A stretch of DNA of 64,000 nucleotides from Trichoplusia ni (GCF_003590095.1 NC_039480.1:12191328-12255327), one strand, 5' to 3'; counted from the stretch's first letter, positions 49,504 through 61,307 are shown. Numbers and translations are program-made. Notes: generated by a model not told the origin, from the sequence alone.

Positions 49504-49728
49504 GGTAGGTACGGTGGTTGAGGTCTCTATGCCAAATCTATTGTGCGCGTTGTGTTGCTGGTTGAAATGAAATGAAATGAAATGAAATGAAATCATTTAT
49601 TCTGTAAGTAGGATGCCTAACATAGGTTCGATCCCAGGTAAGACAAGTATTTGAGTGATATGAGGATGCTTGTCCTGAGTTTGGGTGTCTTATGCATGTG
49701 GCTTGAATATTTTTAATGCACAAGAATA
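49504..49728 (+). repeat. tRNA-headed SINE interrupted by a retrotransposon tail
   Basis: The A-box-like part GGTACGGTGGTTGAGGTC (near 49508-49525) and the B box AGGTTCGATCCC (49624-49635) are pushed apart by about 50 bp (49563-49612). This insert has six GAAAT units followed by CATTTATTCTGTAAGTAGG. On the minus strand it reads CCTACTTACAGAATAAATG then an ATTTC-repeat tail, a retrotransposon 3' end. After the B box the SINE body resumes with GATGCTTGTCCTGAGTTTGG. Confidence 0.65.
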
Positions 49729-51849
49729 CAACTTGAAATAAGAACACTATATATAATTCTTGTGTGTGAAAGTATTTTTACAATGTTACATGAAACAAGA
49801 TAAGTTCTCCATTGATTTTACCTTTTGTGACCAGTTTTTCATGAAAACATCTACCACATTGTTTCCACCCGTCCGATTTTATCGCCAAACAATACGACAT
49901 AATGAAGATTTATCAGACGTCATAAACGCGACTTCTATTCATACATTACGGTTCACTTCGGATTAAAATTACTTTGTAACGCAAACCAGTTATCTCGAAT
50001 GGGTTTAATACAATAAAGATACGTGATTAAAACTCGCATTTCAGCCTTTTTAGAAGCCTCTTTCAGTTTATCTTTCGGAATGTGCCGTTTCGTGGCTAGT
50101 TTCTCTTACATTTAATTTTCGTTTATAATGAAAAGTTTAATTGTTTCAGTTGGTTTGCTACTGAAGAAGATAAGCTTATCTAGGTACTAGTAATAAGTTT
50201 AAATGCCTATTTAAGTACTAATGTTAATTTTAAAACAATATACGACCCTAAAAAGGTCTCCTTGATGTTTTAAATAGACTTAGAACTTTTTCTATGTTCA
50301 AATCCATGTCATAAACTTGTTCAGATTAATAGAGATATAAATACAGATCCTTAAATTTTGATCTCAGTGATACTTGATCTCAGTTATACCTTACAGGTTT
50401 TGCCTATCACAAACACCATTCGCTATTAGTACCTACCTACGCATAGTAACATTGTGTTATGATATGAAAATAAACATTTATTATTTATTTAATTTATTTA
50501 TAATCTCGTTGAAATTCTTTTATAACAATTGGGCCCAAGATCAAACCATTTCTATCACTTTTTTATTTGTGTATTTACGTAGTTAAATCTTTATACAAAC
50601 CTATTACTTAAAACAAATGTTTAGTCATTTCAGAGACTTAATTTAAATTTGATTGTCCTCGTTTAATGTACAGATTGAGTTATTTTTTTTAAAGTCATAC
50701 GGTGGTTGACCTTGTGAAGTTGGAACATCGCTATTATTTTAAATCGACTAGTTTATTGTGAACCGAGTATTACGTGCGTCTAAAATTTAATAGAAAACAA
50801 TACTTCGTGGATAGAGTTGGAGAACTAAGTTCGAAATAAAGACTCGTTTTAAACTACCACATTTAAACCACAATTAAAGTTAATTGTAGGCTTAATGAAA
50901 AGTATTTGTGGAGAATCGAAGGGCTTTGTTTTATTGATAGTGTTTTTTTTGTAGCAAAATCGTTTCGAACCTAAATTAAGGTAAATTACAATTTCGACCA
51001 CAAAAGCCATAGAAAATGGCAACCATTTACACTTTCCACGATGATCAGCAAAAACACTTACATATGGTGCCGGTCTGCTGCCAATACTATTCTGGTTTCC
51101 AAAAAAAAAAACAAAGCATTATTGGAACTAACAAGCTGTGCATTCCTGTTTTTCCTTGTTCGCACGTAATTACTCCTTCTCCCCACAAATAGGGATATTT
51201 TCCCCGAATATTATTTTCGGTTTGTTGAGGAAAATATTTTAGCATTTAGACGTATTGAGAAAACGTAACACGTGTCAAAATACGTGTAATTTGTATGTTA
51301 TTCTGATTTTTCACAGCTACTTTTTTAGTTTCTGATGTATATATTAGGTATCGTATCTAATTCGCTATATTCTAAGGTATTACATACTTATGAAAACAAC
51401 AAGACAAAAATGATCCCAAGGTATAAACACAAAATTTTCGAGTGGCCTGCATTTTCCAGTAATTAAGAAAATATACATCATACACATTTGAATACCCAAA
51501 ACATAAAATTCAGTGCGTGTATAAAAATCAAGCTTATTAATAAACATCAACGATAGCGTATTAAAATTTTGATGAAATTCTCCGAATCGAGTACCAAAAT
51601 GGGAACCCTCCCAAATGAAGAGGGGCGTTAAAAATCCCCTCATTTTACTCTCAATAGGATTACTGGGAATGTAAAAGATATTATCTTTAATAATTTCAAA
51701 AAAGAAAATGTTTTTGAGTTTGTTTGTTGGTCCCAATTTCAGAGAGAGCTGCATGTTAATTTAATAAGTAATTTTATAACAGATCTAACTATACTTCCAG
51801 TTTTCAATATTATTGGTATAAGATACTTTTATGCAATGCGATAGGCAAT

Positions 51850-51895
51850 GAGTTTGTTTCGACGTTTCTTCACAGGGTAGCCAGCTAGGAAATGT
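51850..51895 (+). repeat. AGTTTGTTTC...GGGTAGCCAGCTAGGAAAT repeat, copy 2
   Basis: GAGTTTGTTTCGACGTTTCT, CACAGGGTAGCCAGCTAGGA and AATGTCGACTCTAG match the copy at 24011-24074. Confidence 0.55.
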
Positions 51896-52208
51896 CGACT
51901 CTAGCAAGCTTAAAATAATACATGTAAAAGTGATAACGCCTATCCTAATTGCAGAATAAATTGTTTCATTCTATTTGTTTCTATGCTTCTCGAGATCGAC
52001 TGGACAATCGATCACGGACAGTAAAGTATTTGCAGGAATTATAAATTGATAGTTTTAGGAACCATTTAAAACGGCTTACTAAATATTGCCTACATAAACT
52101 TTGAATAGCTCGTAAAGATAGAGATAGAAAATGAGTGCTTCTTGCTATACATCTGGTTCTGAAACAGAGTTTGATGAAATGGATTGGCAAACACTTTTCT
52201 GTTTGTTT

Positions 52209-52345
52209 TTTTGGGATCCGCACCCAAAGTTTAAAAACGGAATCCTATTACTGAAGCTAGCATACTGTACTTCTGTCCAGCCGTCTGTTAATAGACGCAT
52301 GAATCGTAAAAACTGCACAATTGCATTTTTAACAGATTATAACAT
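52209..52345 (+). repeat. GGTTCCGTA dispersed repeat, copy 8
   Basis: GGGATCCGCACCCAAAGTTT, AACGGAATCCTATTACTGAA, GTCCAGCCGTCTGTTAATAG and GCATGAATCGTAAAAACTGC are in family order. Confidence 0.6.
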
Positions 52346-52488
52346 TTCTTTTGCCTTTATATCACAAATAAAGAAAGAGGTTTAGTAACGGTTTTCAAGG
52401 TCATTTGCGAATACAACCTGTAAAAAGCAGGAATCTTTTCGCAGGTTGTCACAGACTTGACCGTATTTAACGGTTATTATTTTTCGTG

Positions 52489-53488
52489 NNNNNNNNNNNN
52501 NNNNNNNNNNNNNNNNNNNNNNNNNNNNNNNNNNNNNNNNNNNNNNNNNNNNNNNNNNNNNNNNNNNNNNNNNNNNNNNNNNNNNNNNNNNNNNNNNNNN
52601 NNNNNNNNNNNNNNNNNNNNNNNNNNNNNNNNNNNNNNNNNNNNNNNNNNNNNNNNNNNNNNNNNNNNNNNNNNNNNNNNNNNNNNNNNNNNNNNNNNNN
52701 NNNNNNNNNNNNNNNNNNNNNNNNNNNNNNNNNNNNNNNNNNNNNNNNNNNNNNNNNNNNNNNNNNNNNNNNNNNNNNNNNNNNNNNNNNNNNNNNNNNN
52801 NNNNNNNNNNNNNNNNNNNNNNNNNNNNNNNNNNNNNNNNNNNNNNNNNNNNNNNNNNNNNNNNNNNNNNNNNNNNNNNNNNNNNNNNNNNNNNNNNNNN
52901 NNNNNNNNNNNNNNNNNNNNNNNNNNNNNNNNNNNNNNNNNNNNNNNNNNNNNNNNNNNNNNNNNNNNNNNNNNNNNNNNNNNNNNNNNNNNNNNNNNNN
53001 NNNNNNNNNNNNNNNNNNNNNNNNNNNNNNNNNNNNNNNNNNNNNNNNNNNNNNNNNNNNNNNNNNNNNNNNNNNNNNNNNNNNNNNNNNNNNNNNNNNN
53101 NNNNNNNNNNNNNNNNNNNNNNNNNNNNNNNNNNNNNNNNNNNNNNNNNNNNNNNNNNNNNNNNNNNNNNNNNNNNNNNNNNNNNNNNNNNNNNNNNNNN
53201 NNNNNNNNNNNNNNNNNNNNNNNNNNNNNNNNNNNNNNNNNNNNNNNNNNNNNNNNNNNNNNNNNNNNNNNNNNNNNNNNNNNNNNNNNNNNNNNNNNNN
53301 NNNNNNNNNNNNNNNNNNNNNNNNNNNNNNNNNNNNNNNNNNNNNNNNNNNNNNNNNNNNNNNNNNNNNNNNNNNNNNNNNNNNNNNNNNNNNNNNNNNN
53401 NNNNNNNNNNNNNNNNNNNNNNNNNNNNNNNNNNNNNNNNNNNNNNNNNNNNNNNNNNNNNNNNNNNNNNNNNNNNNNNNNNNNNNNN
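52489..53488. other. Assembly gap of exactly 1000 N
   Basis: A round-number run of N marks a scaffolding join whose true size is unknown. It sits exactly where the left flank of the second copy of the duplicated block would be. Confidence 1.
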
Positions 53489-53496
53489 TCATTTAA

Positions 53497-53531
53497 CCCT
53501 AGAAAGATAGTCTGCGTAAAATTGACGCATG
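53497..53531 (+). repeat. piggyBac left end
   Basis: Terminal repeat CCCTAGAAAGATA at 53497-53509, spacer GTC, and internal repeat TGCGTAAAATTGACGCATG at 53513-53531. Confidence 0.97.
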
Positions 53532-53640
53532 CATTCTTGAAATATTGCTCTCTCTTTCTAAATAGCGCGAATCCGTCGCTGTGCGTTTAGGACATCTCAG
53601 TCGCCGCTTGGAGCTCCCGTGAGGCGTGCTTGTCAATGCG

Positions 53641-53801
53641 GTAAGTGTCACTGATTTTGAACTATAACGACCGCGTGAGTCAAAATGACGCATGATTATC
53701 TTTTACGTGACTTTTAAGATTTAACTCATACGATAATTATATTGTTATTTTCATGTTCTACTTACGTGATAACTTATTATATATATATTTTCTTGTTATA
53801 G
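53641..53801 (+). other. Possible intron in the piggyBac 5' leader
   Basis: GCG-GTAAGTG at 53641 is a strong donor. TTTTCTTGTTATAG ending at 53801 is a good acceptor, 24 bp before the start codon. If used, it would remove 161 nt of leader without touching the protein. No transcript evidence is available here. Confidence 0.35.
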
Positions 53802-53825
53802 ATATCGTGACTAATATATAATAAA

Positions 53826-55610
53826 ATGGGTAGTTCTTTAGACGATGAGCATATCCTCTCTGCTCTTCTGCAAAGCGATGACGAGCTTGTTGGTGAGGAT
53901 TCTGACAGTGAAATATCAGATCACGTAAGTGAAGATGACGTCCAGAGCGATACAGAAGAAGCGTTTATAGATGAGGTACATGAAGTGCAGCCAACGTCAA
54001 GCGGTAGTGAAATATTAGACGAACAAAATGTTATTGAACAACCAGGTTCTTCATTGGCTTCTAACAAAATCTTGACCTTGCCACAGAGGACTATTAGAGG
54101 TAAGAATAAACATTGTTGGTCAACTTCAAAGTCCACGAGGCGTAGCCGAGTCTCTGCACTGAACATTGTCAGATCTCAAAGAGGTCCGACGCGTATGTGC
54201 CGCAATATATATGACCCACTTTTATGCTTCAAACTATTTTTTACTGATGAGATAATTTCGGAAATTGTAAAATGGACAAATGCTGAGATATCATTGAAAC
54301 GTCGGGAATCTATGACAGGTGCTACATTTCGTGACACGAATGAAGATGAAATCTATGCTTTCTTTGGTATTCTGGTAATGACAGCAGTGAGAAAAGATAA
54401 CCACATGTCCACAGATGACCTCTTTGATCGATCTTTGTCAATGGTGTACGTCTCTGTAATGAGTCGTGATCGTTTTGATTTTTTGATACGATGTCTTAGA
54501 ATGGATGACAAAAGTATACGGCCCACACTTCGAGAAAACGATGTATTTACTCCTGTTAGAAAAATATGGGATCTCTTTATCCATCAGTGCATACAAAATT
54601 ACACTCCAGGGGCTCATTTGACCATAGATGAACAGTTACTTGGTTTTAGAGGACGGTGTCCGTTTAGGATGTATATCCCAAACAAGCCAAGTAAGTATGG
54701 AATAAAAATCCTCATGATGTGTGACAGTGGTACAAAGTATATGATAAATGGAATGCCTTATTTGGGAAGAGGAACACAGACCAACGGAGTACCACTCGGT
54801 GAATACTACGTGAAGGAGTTATCAAAGCCTGTGCACGGTAGTTGTCGTAATATTACGTGTGACAATTGGTTCACCTCAATCCCTTTGGCAAAAAACTTAC
54901 TACAAGAACCGTATAAGTTAACCATTGTGGGAACCGTGCGATCAAACAAACGCGAGATACCGGAAGTACTGAAAAACAGTCGCTCCAGGCCAGTGGGAAC
55001 ATCGATGTTTTGTTTTGACGGACCCCTTACTCTCGTCTCATATAAACCGAAGCCAGCTAAGATGGTATACTTATTATCATCTTGTGATGAGGATGCTTCT
55101 ATCAACGAAAGTACCGGTAAACCGCAAATGGTTATGTATTATAATCAAACTAAAGGCGGAGTGGACACGCTAGACCAAATGTGTTCTGTGATGACCTGCA
55201 GTAGGAAGACGAATAGGTGGCCTATGGCATTATTGTACGGAATGATAAACATTGCCTGCATAAATTCTTTTATTATATACAGCCATAATGTCAGTAGCAA
55301 GGGAGAAAAGGTTCAAAGTCGCAAAAAATTTATGAGAAACCTTTACATGAGCCTGACGTCATCGTTTATGCGTAAGCGTTTAGAAGCTCCTACTTTGAAG
55401 AGATATTTGCGCGATAATATCTCTAATATTTTGCCAAATGAAGTGCCTGGTACATCAGATGACAGTACTGAAGAGCCAGTAACGAAAAAACGTACTTACT
55501 GTACTTACTGCCCCTCTAAAATAAGGCGAAAGGCAAATGCATCGTGCAAAAAATGCAAAAAAGTTATTTGTCGAGAGCATAATATTGATATGTGCCAAAG
55601 TTGTTTCTGA
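53826..55610 (+). CDS. piggyBac transposase, intact
   Basis: A 594-residue transposase, the full length known for the family. It excises and inserts the element at TTAA without leaving a footprint. The acidic N-terminal region (residues 1-70) is followed by the catalytic core. Asp268 lies in LTIDEQ, Asp346 in ITCDNW, and Asp447 with the accessory Asp450 in GGVDTLDQM. Trp465 lies in NRWPM. The basic nuclear-localisation stretch is near residues 551-571. The C-terminal cysteine-rich domain has paired Cys from 559 to 593 and binds the element ends. All these positions fall on the standard numbering, so no indel is present. The poly(A) signal AATAAATAAATAAA begins at 55782. The start ATG is preceded by AATAAA. 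Nothing is missing, so the protein is predicted to be active. Confidence 0.98.
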   Translation: MGSSLDDEHILSALLQSDDELVGEDSDSEISDHVSEDDVQSDTEEAFIDEVHEVQPTSSGSEILDEQNVIEQPGSSLASNKILTLPQRTIRGKNKHCWSTSKSTRRSRVSALNIVRSQRGPTRMCRNIYDPLLCFKLFFTDEIISEIVKWTNAEISLKRRESMTGATFRDTNEDEIYAFFGILVMTAVRKDNHMSTDDLFDRSLSMVYVSVMSRDRFDFLIRCLRMDDKSIRPTLRENDVFTPVRKIWDLFIHQCIQNYTPGAHLTIDEQLLGFRGRCPFRMYIPNKPSKYGIKILMMCDSGTKYMINGMPYLGRGTQTNGVPLGEYYVKELSKPVHGSCRNITCDNWFTSIPLAKNLLQEPYKLTIVGTVRSNKREIPEVLKNSRSRPVGTSMFCFDGPLTLVSYKPKPAKMVYLLSSCDEDASINESTGKPQMVMYYNQTKGGVDTLDQMCSVMTCSRKTNRWPMALLYGMINIACINSFIIYSHNVSSKGEKVQSRKKFMRNLYMSLTSSFMRKRLEAPTLKRYLRDNISNILPNEVPGTSDDSTEEPVTKKRTYCTYCPSKIRRKANASCKKCKKVICREHNIDMCQSCF

Positions 55611-55906
55611 CTGACTAATAAGTATAATTTGTTTCTATTATGTATAAGTTAAGCTAATTACTTATTTTATAATACAACATGACTGTTTTTAAAGTACAAA
55701 ATAAGTTTATTTTTGTAAAAGAGAGAATGTTTAAAAGTTTTGTTACTTTATAGAAGAAATTTTGAGTTTTTGTTTTTTTTTAATAAATAAATAAACATAA
55801 ATAAATAGTTTGTTGAATTTATTATTAGTATGTAAGTGTAAATATAATAAAACTTAATATCTATTCAAATTAATAAATAAACCTCGATATACAGACCGAT
55901 AAAACA

Positions 55907-55969
55907 CATGCGTCAATTTTACGCATGATTATCTTTAACGTACGTCACAATATGATTATCTTTCTAGGG
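55907..55969 (-). repeat. piggyBac right end
   Basis: Internal repeat CATGCGTCAATTTTACGCA at 55907-55925, a 31-bp spacer, and terminal repeat TATCTTTCTAGGG at 55957-55969. Confidence 0.97.
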
Positions 55970-55973
55970 TTAA

Positions 55974-58340
55974 AGATTATGGCCATATCTAGTCTGTTAT
56001 TTTAAATAATTGTATGCAGATTGTCTCATGTAAACTTACGTCAGCCATTTTCAGAATAACCGTTTCACAAATATCCATATTTTTTTTTAAACAACACCAT
56101 GTTTTTTTTTTCTTAAAAACTCAAGCCCTATTTGTGCCTCTCGAGATTACCAACAAAATACGACGCGACAGGAAGGTACAAGCTAGTTAGATTCGATTGC
56201 TATTCCGTATCGCGCGTATGTAGTTAAACAGAACAAAGTTTTAGGCACCTAAATAAACTTGGAAGTTTGTAGCGATGTGCGACACACGGAATACGGGAAA
56301 CTCTATATTTTGATATCAAGTTTGGATCGTGCATGCTCGTTCGTGCATTCACGTTGAAGTGCAAATATTTTATCGTGATTGTGTATAAAATTGTTTCGTA
56401 CGTAGTTTGAAACAATTTAATGAATAAATGAGTTTCCTTGATTCGGGTAACGGAACACCAGCTCGCGTGATATTTTTACAAAAAAGAAACTGCACTGCTT
56501 GAATTACACAACGCTACGGTAATAAGGGTCTTGATGACGTCATATAAGTTTTTTGCTTATACGTATAGCAAATCAAGTTTGAATAAGCAAATAGAAATAA
56601 TTCATTCGTACTTGCACAGATATCGTTAAATTGACACATTTTAAGTATAACAGATTATCATTTTAAAACAAAAATAATATTATTTACCTTTACCTACCTT
56701 GAATACCTTTTACCTACTGGTTTCAGTAACAATGATCTCAACCACTATATTCTGAAGAAATAAGGTCGAATATCGTATACACCAATTGAGGTGTAAACCG
56801 CCAAACACGTCCCGTATGTTCCCCACTAACGCCCGTCATCCGAACGATCTGTGCGATAGTTATTGCCCTAAATTTTGATTTCCATGGCGTGGGATGCGTG
56901 TTCCCAAACCCTAAATTATTGCGGGACTTTAGTGATAAGGGTAGATAGGGGTAAACCGTGATAAGGAGTGATCCTTTCTCCGTATATTGACCACATTTTG
57001 GACGTCAGATTAAAAAAAAACTTTTTAACCAAAAAAACATAGGTCGGTAAGCACCAGGTCTACTATTTTTATGACGTCTCCCGGAATCGGTTCATGGCCT
57101 ACAGTAGTCATGGGCTCAGTGATCTATACCCTGCTACTTATGCGAAATATTTGGTTTAAGTTTATTCTTGTTTTAGCTTGTTATAAGGTACATTGTTAAT
57201 TCTTTCAACTTCAGTACAAAAAAAAAACACTATTATTTTCATTTTCGGCTCAACGTTACTACAAAATGTTACTACACTTCCTATGGTTAAAGATTACGTT
57301 CCAATTTAAACCATTGTAATTGAACCTTTAACAGTCAATACCTGTCGTACACACACGCAATAAGCATTAAGTAAATGTAACGCAAATCATAGCCTCACGG
57401 AATGTAACAAACAAGTTTACAAACTAATTAGCACCACAGTACTTGGTAAAGTCAACGCGAGAGATGTTCGCGACGTACCAGATAATGGGAAATGTAGAGG
57501 CGATAGCAATCCCGAACTAATGATTTGGAACCATCGACTTGATGCGGTTTTAAAGACTGACTGGACTGACGATCAAACATGTTTTATGTAAGATCGTGTT
57601 AAATATGTATGTTTTTGGCTTGATTCAGACACGTTTAATCATATTTTCCTTAAGTTTCTGATTAAAAGCTTTGGCTATATGATGTTGACTAAAAGAATGT
57701 ATGTTGTTGTAGATAGTTTAAAAGTTTTTCTAATGAAATTTGAGAACAAACCATATGTGTTTTTGGAATTTTTTGAATGTCTTTAATACCATACTGAGCT
57801 TTATAGTCCATAAAAATAAAAAATTACATAAAAAAAGATGACTTAACAATTTAAAGGCAAACAAAATTTACGGTTTGAATCAACCACGTTTGATCGTCTC
57901 ACGGACTCTCGTTGAATACCAGCACTAGATTTTGTTTAAATTACTTCTTACACTAACATTTGTTTAATCACTGTCGGCGTCTGAAGTTTTCTATTGTTTT
58001 CTTCTGAACGTATTCCAAGTTCGTACGATTGCTTGGTTGTTCTGTGGCTGAGTTTGTAACTAAGTTAAATGTTGACTCGCTAGAAAAAGTGCTGAGTACT
58101 TACTACTTTAGTAGTTCTATTACCAACCCTAACAGGACTTGACACATTTTGAGAATAGGTACTATTACTACTTATGTACTTTTGCAGTCACTAACTAAAA
58201 AGTATTCCAAGAATAAAGTTTTTAAGTTGATTGGTTTTTGAGGAAGATGCTCTACAAAAATATTCACAGATAGGTCATTTTCTCTTTTGTTTAGAAAGTG
58301 GCTCTCGTGTATAAAACAATAGAAAACGTGAGTCGACTCT
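55974..58340. other. Spacer inside the right duplicated block, no gene recognised
   Basis: Same sequence as 43220-45586 with homopolymer differences. No gene recognised. Confidence 0.4.
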
Positions 58341-58348
58341 CTAATATT

Positions 58349-61299
58349 CGGTTAGTCCCGCTATGGTATGGTCCCGGTATGGCACCCTCTTAAAATACCT
58401 ATCAAAAAGTCCCGCTATGGTACCCTTCAGTTTTGGTACTGTTGTAAAGAAAAGTTATACAATGCGTTAAGAAAAAAATAGTATTAATAAAAAATATATT
58501 TTCTTAACTATTATAGTTAAGCAAGATAATATTTATTAATACTATTTTTTAAACAAATCACGCTCGGTAATTGTCGTTTCACTTCAGGTAGTTACCTGAC
58601 CAACCGGTTTTTTCGTAAAACAATAGAGACGAGCCCTTCCTCGAATTCGTATCTAGCTCTTCCCTTTTGTTTTTATGAAAATAGAGAGAGACAGTATTAT
58701 TCCGGGTTTAGTTTGTTGAAATTGATCAATTGACAGCATACTCAACCTCATTATATTGAACCTCATTTTTGTAGTTTAGTTTTAAGTTTGTAAATTTGAA
58801 ATTGTTCTTAAGTTGTCATGTTGTTTTTCTTCGTATGTCAGTAAAAATAAAATAAAAGTAGAAGCGACTATAAAAGGCTTTAAAATTGTTATTTCTGTTT
58901 AGTATTGCGCAACAATCCGGCGATTGTCTTGCGGAAGTATTGTTTGTAAGAATATGTGCAATTTGTAAGATTCAAGAGGTGTTTTAGAAGCAATGTTCAA
59001 TAAATGAAAATTTCCTGTCAACTCGGACTCAATTATTTCTTCAAGAACCCAACCCACTGTAAAAATAACAACAAGTTTGCTATTTGCAGCTGTACTTTTG
59101 CGATATGAGTAATTAGGATAGCTTGTTAGTTTATCTATTGCAATGTCTGGGTCAAGTAGTTCACGTGGTGTAAATTTAATAATTATTGACAGTCGACGCG
59201 GTGGAAAAACTTTATTACGTGCCGGACATAAATATATTAAACGCAGAGAAAATAAAAATTCAAGTACTTGGCATTGTGTAAATAGGAGAAATAGTATTAA
59301 ATGTAGTGGATATATAACTATTGAGAATACCAATAATACAATAATTAAAGATTATAAACACAGTGATCCGTGCGTGCCACATTTTGAAGACAATGAAGTT
59401 CAAATGGCTATAAGTGAGTGCAAAAAAGAAGTAAATTCAAATTACGGATCAGTACAGAAAATTTTCGAAAAACACATGGGTAACTTAAAAGACAAAGGGT
59501 TACACCTTACAGGAAATGTTCCTGACTATAAAAAATTAAAAACAGTATTATACAGACACCGAAATAAGTCGTTGAACGTACCAAAAACACAATTTAAGAA
59601 TGTGGAAGAAATTATAATACCAGAAGAATTTAATAAGTATGTATTGGCTGATTATTGTAATGAAGACTGTAATCGAATAATTATATTTTCCTCGACAGAA
59701 GTAAAGGAACATATAAAATGTGTAACGCATTACTTTGGTGATGGCACTTTCGACGGCTGCCCAAACCCATTCGAACAAGTTTATGTCATTCATGGAGACA
59801 TGGGAAGCACTGACTTATCCACGAATGTAGCACCATTATTTTATATTCTGTTAAAAAACAAAGAAGGGAAAACTTATGAAAAAATTTTCGAATTGATTAA
59901 ACAAACTTTGCCTGAATGGCGTCCATCGAAATTTACCTTCGATTATGAAATAGGAGTAATAAATGCAGCAGCGAAGATTTTTCCTGATATCAAAATAAAT
60001 GGATGTAACGTACATTTTCAAAAGAACGTTATCAAAAAAGCGAAATCTTTAAATCTAATGGAACACGAAGAGTCCTCGAACCATGTTAAGCAATGCATAG
60101 GCTTGGCGTTTTTGCCAAAACAAGATATTGAAGACGGCTGGCTGCATATAATGGAAAATAGGTATAATATCTTGGTTACTTTCCAAAATGATGTTTGAGT
60201 ACTTAACTCTAATTATATGGCAAAAAAGTAAAGAACAACAATATCAGTAAGGACCTGTTAATTTCATTGCTTTACAAGTACGAACGTTTAATATGTATTT
60301 TTTTCAGTTTCGACGATGAAGCTATGACCAAATTCAATGACTATTTTGTCACTCAGTGGCTTGAATATCCAGACCTCATTTGGTGTTGCCATAATGAACG
60401 CCATAGAACAACTAACTTGGCGGAATCATGGAATGGCAGATTCAACAAAATTATTGGAAAAAATCCCAGTTTATTATTGTTTCTGCAAACAATTGGCAAC
60501 GACACATGTCACTTTGATATAAAACAAGCCAAGTAAGTTGTATTTTTTAGACAATATTTTTAAGCAGATATAATATTTTTAAAAGCAGATATATATTTTT
60601 TTACATAATACGAGTACATAGAAGAATTTGAAAATGGATTTGATTTTATTTATTTTGGTAGCTATTATTGGTTGTCGCCTTCTATTACACAGACGGTTAC
60701 TGAAAAAAATATAGCTTAACTTAAATAACTGATGATTTTTGTTATAGCTTTCGACTAAAAAGATCACCTATAAATTCAAGAAAAAGAACAAGTATAGAAA
60801 TCGACCGCCAGATTCAAAAGCTAACAAAAAGTTACGAAAATAAAGCTATCTCCATTGGTGATTTTCTGATTGACATATCAAAGTCAATATTTCGATCAGA
60901 ACATTTAAAAAAATAGTTTATTTTAATTTTGTTTTTAGCCTATTAAAATGTTATATTTACAGTAATACTTTTCTGAGATGTGGATTTTTTATATTTTTTT
61001 TATTGTTGATTATTGGTAATTAATATTATTGATTATTTTAAAAATTACATTGCAATTAATATTTCGTTTTAATGTTTGATATTTTTTTTTTTTTGAATTA
61101 ATAAAAGACTGATTTAATATCGCAAACAGACGTTTTATTGATACACTCCTAAAAGTATTTATTTATAGATACACTTTTCTTTTCAGTTGTACCTTCTATT
61201 GTCTAACGTAGATCTAAAAGATGGGTACCATAGCGGGACTTTTTGATAGGTATTTTAAGAGGGTGCCATACCGGGACCATACCATAGCGGGACTAACCC
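58349..61299 (+). mobile_element. Complete MULE-type DNA transposon (right copy)
   Basis: 2951 bp, the same element as at 45595-48547. Terminal repeats are at 58349-58425 and 61223-61299, and the 8-bp target duplication CTAATATT at 58341-58348 and 61300-61307. Identical flanking DNA shows this is the same insertion event copied with its surroundings, not a second transposition. The small length difference comes from homopolymers outside the coding exons. Confidence 0.92.
59143..60916 (+). CDS. FLYWCH-MULE transposase, three exons (right copy)
   Basis: Exons 59143-60161, 60308-60532 and 60748-60916 correspond base for base to the left copy (offset 12751) and predict the same 470-residue protein. 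It has the FLYWCH finger, Asp200, Asp267, the CxxH motif and Glu379. Splice donors GTATAA and GTAAGT and acceptors CAG and TAG are all conserved. Coding sequence is unchanged between copies, whereas noncoding homopolymers differ. This fits either very recent copying or two assemblies of one locus. Confidence 0.88.
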
Positions 61300-61307
61300 C
61301 TAATATT

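Larger units (their letters stand above)
43212..51249. repeat. Left copy of an at least 8-kb direct duplication
   Basis: From TCATTTAAAGATTATGGCC at 43212 to AGCATTTAG at 51249, this block recurs at 53489-64000 in the same orientation, apart from a piggyBac inserted in the right copy. In the stretches I compared, every difference is a one-base change in a homopolymer. Examples are T9 here against T10 after CACCATG near 43348, and GGG against GG in GCGACAGG near 43416. The block carries a MULE transposon, a SINE and about 4 kb of plain spacer. The right copy runs off the window and the left boundary falls opposite the N gap, so the true length is unknown. Confidence 0.95.
49729..52488. other. 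Spacer with two small repeats
   Basis: No gene. A core of the AGTTTGTTTC/GGGTAGCCAGCTAGGAAAT repeat is at 51850-51895 and a GGTTCCGTA-family copy at 52209-52345. The duplicated block can be followed to 51249. Sequence from 51250 to the gap is not repeated within the window, because the right copy leaves the window there. Confidence 0.5.
53497..55969 (+). mobile_element. piggyBac: Full-length piggyBac transposon
   Basis: A 2473-bp element in a TTAA duplicated on both sides (53493-53496 and 55970-55973). The ends have the exact architecture known from the Trichoplusia ni element. On the left a 13-bp terminal repeat CCCTAGAAAGATA, a 3-bp spacer and a 19-bp internal repeat. On the right a 19-bp internal repeat, a 31-bp spacer and the 13-bp terminal repeat. 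The transposase frame is intact. Length and structure leave no sign of decay, so it is young and probably able to move. Confidence 0.98.

Noticed and set aside
51380..51754. 124-codon frame on the minus strand
   Set aside because: Protein composition is unremarkable and no family was recognised. The second copy of the block ends before it, so it cannot be tested here.
52457..53590. Long open frames of 336-377 codons on both strands
   Set aside because: They are made almost entirely of the 1000 N and have no real sequence.
58349..61299. Independent second MULE insertion
   Set aside because: It has the same target duplication and the same flanking DNA as the left copy, so it was copied with the block.
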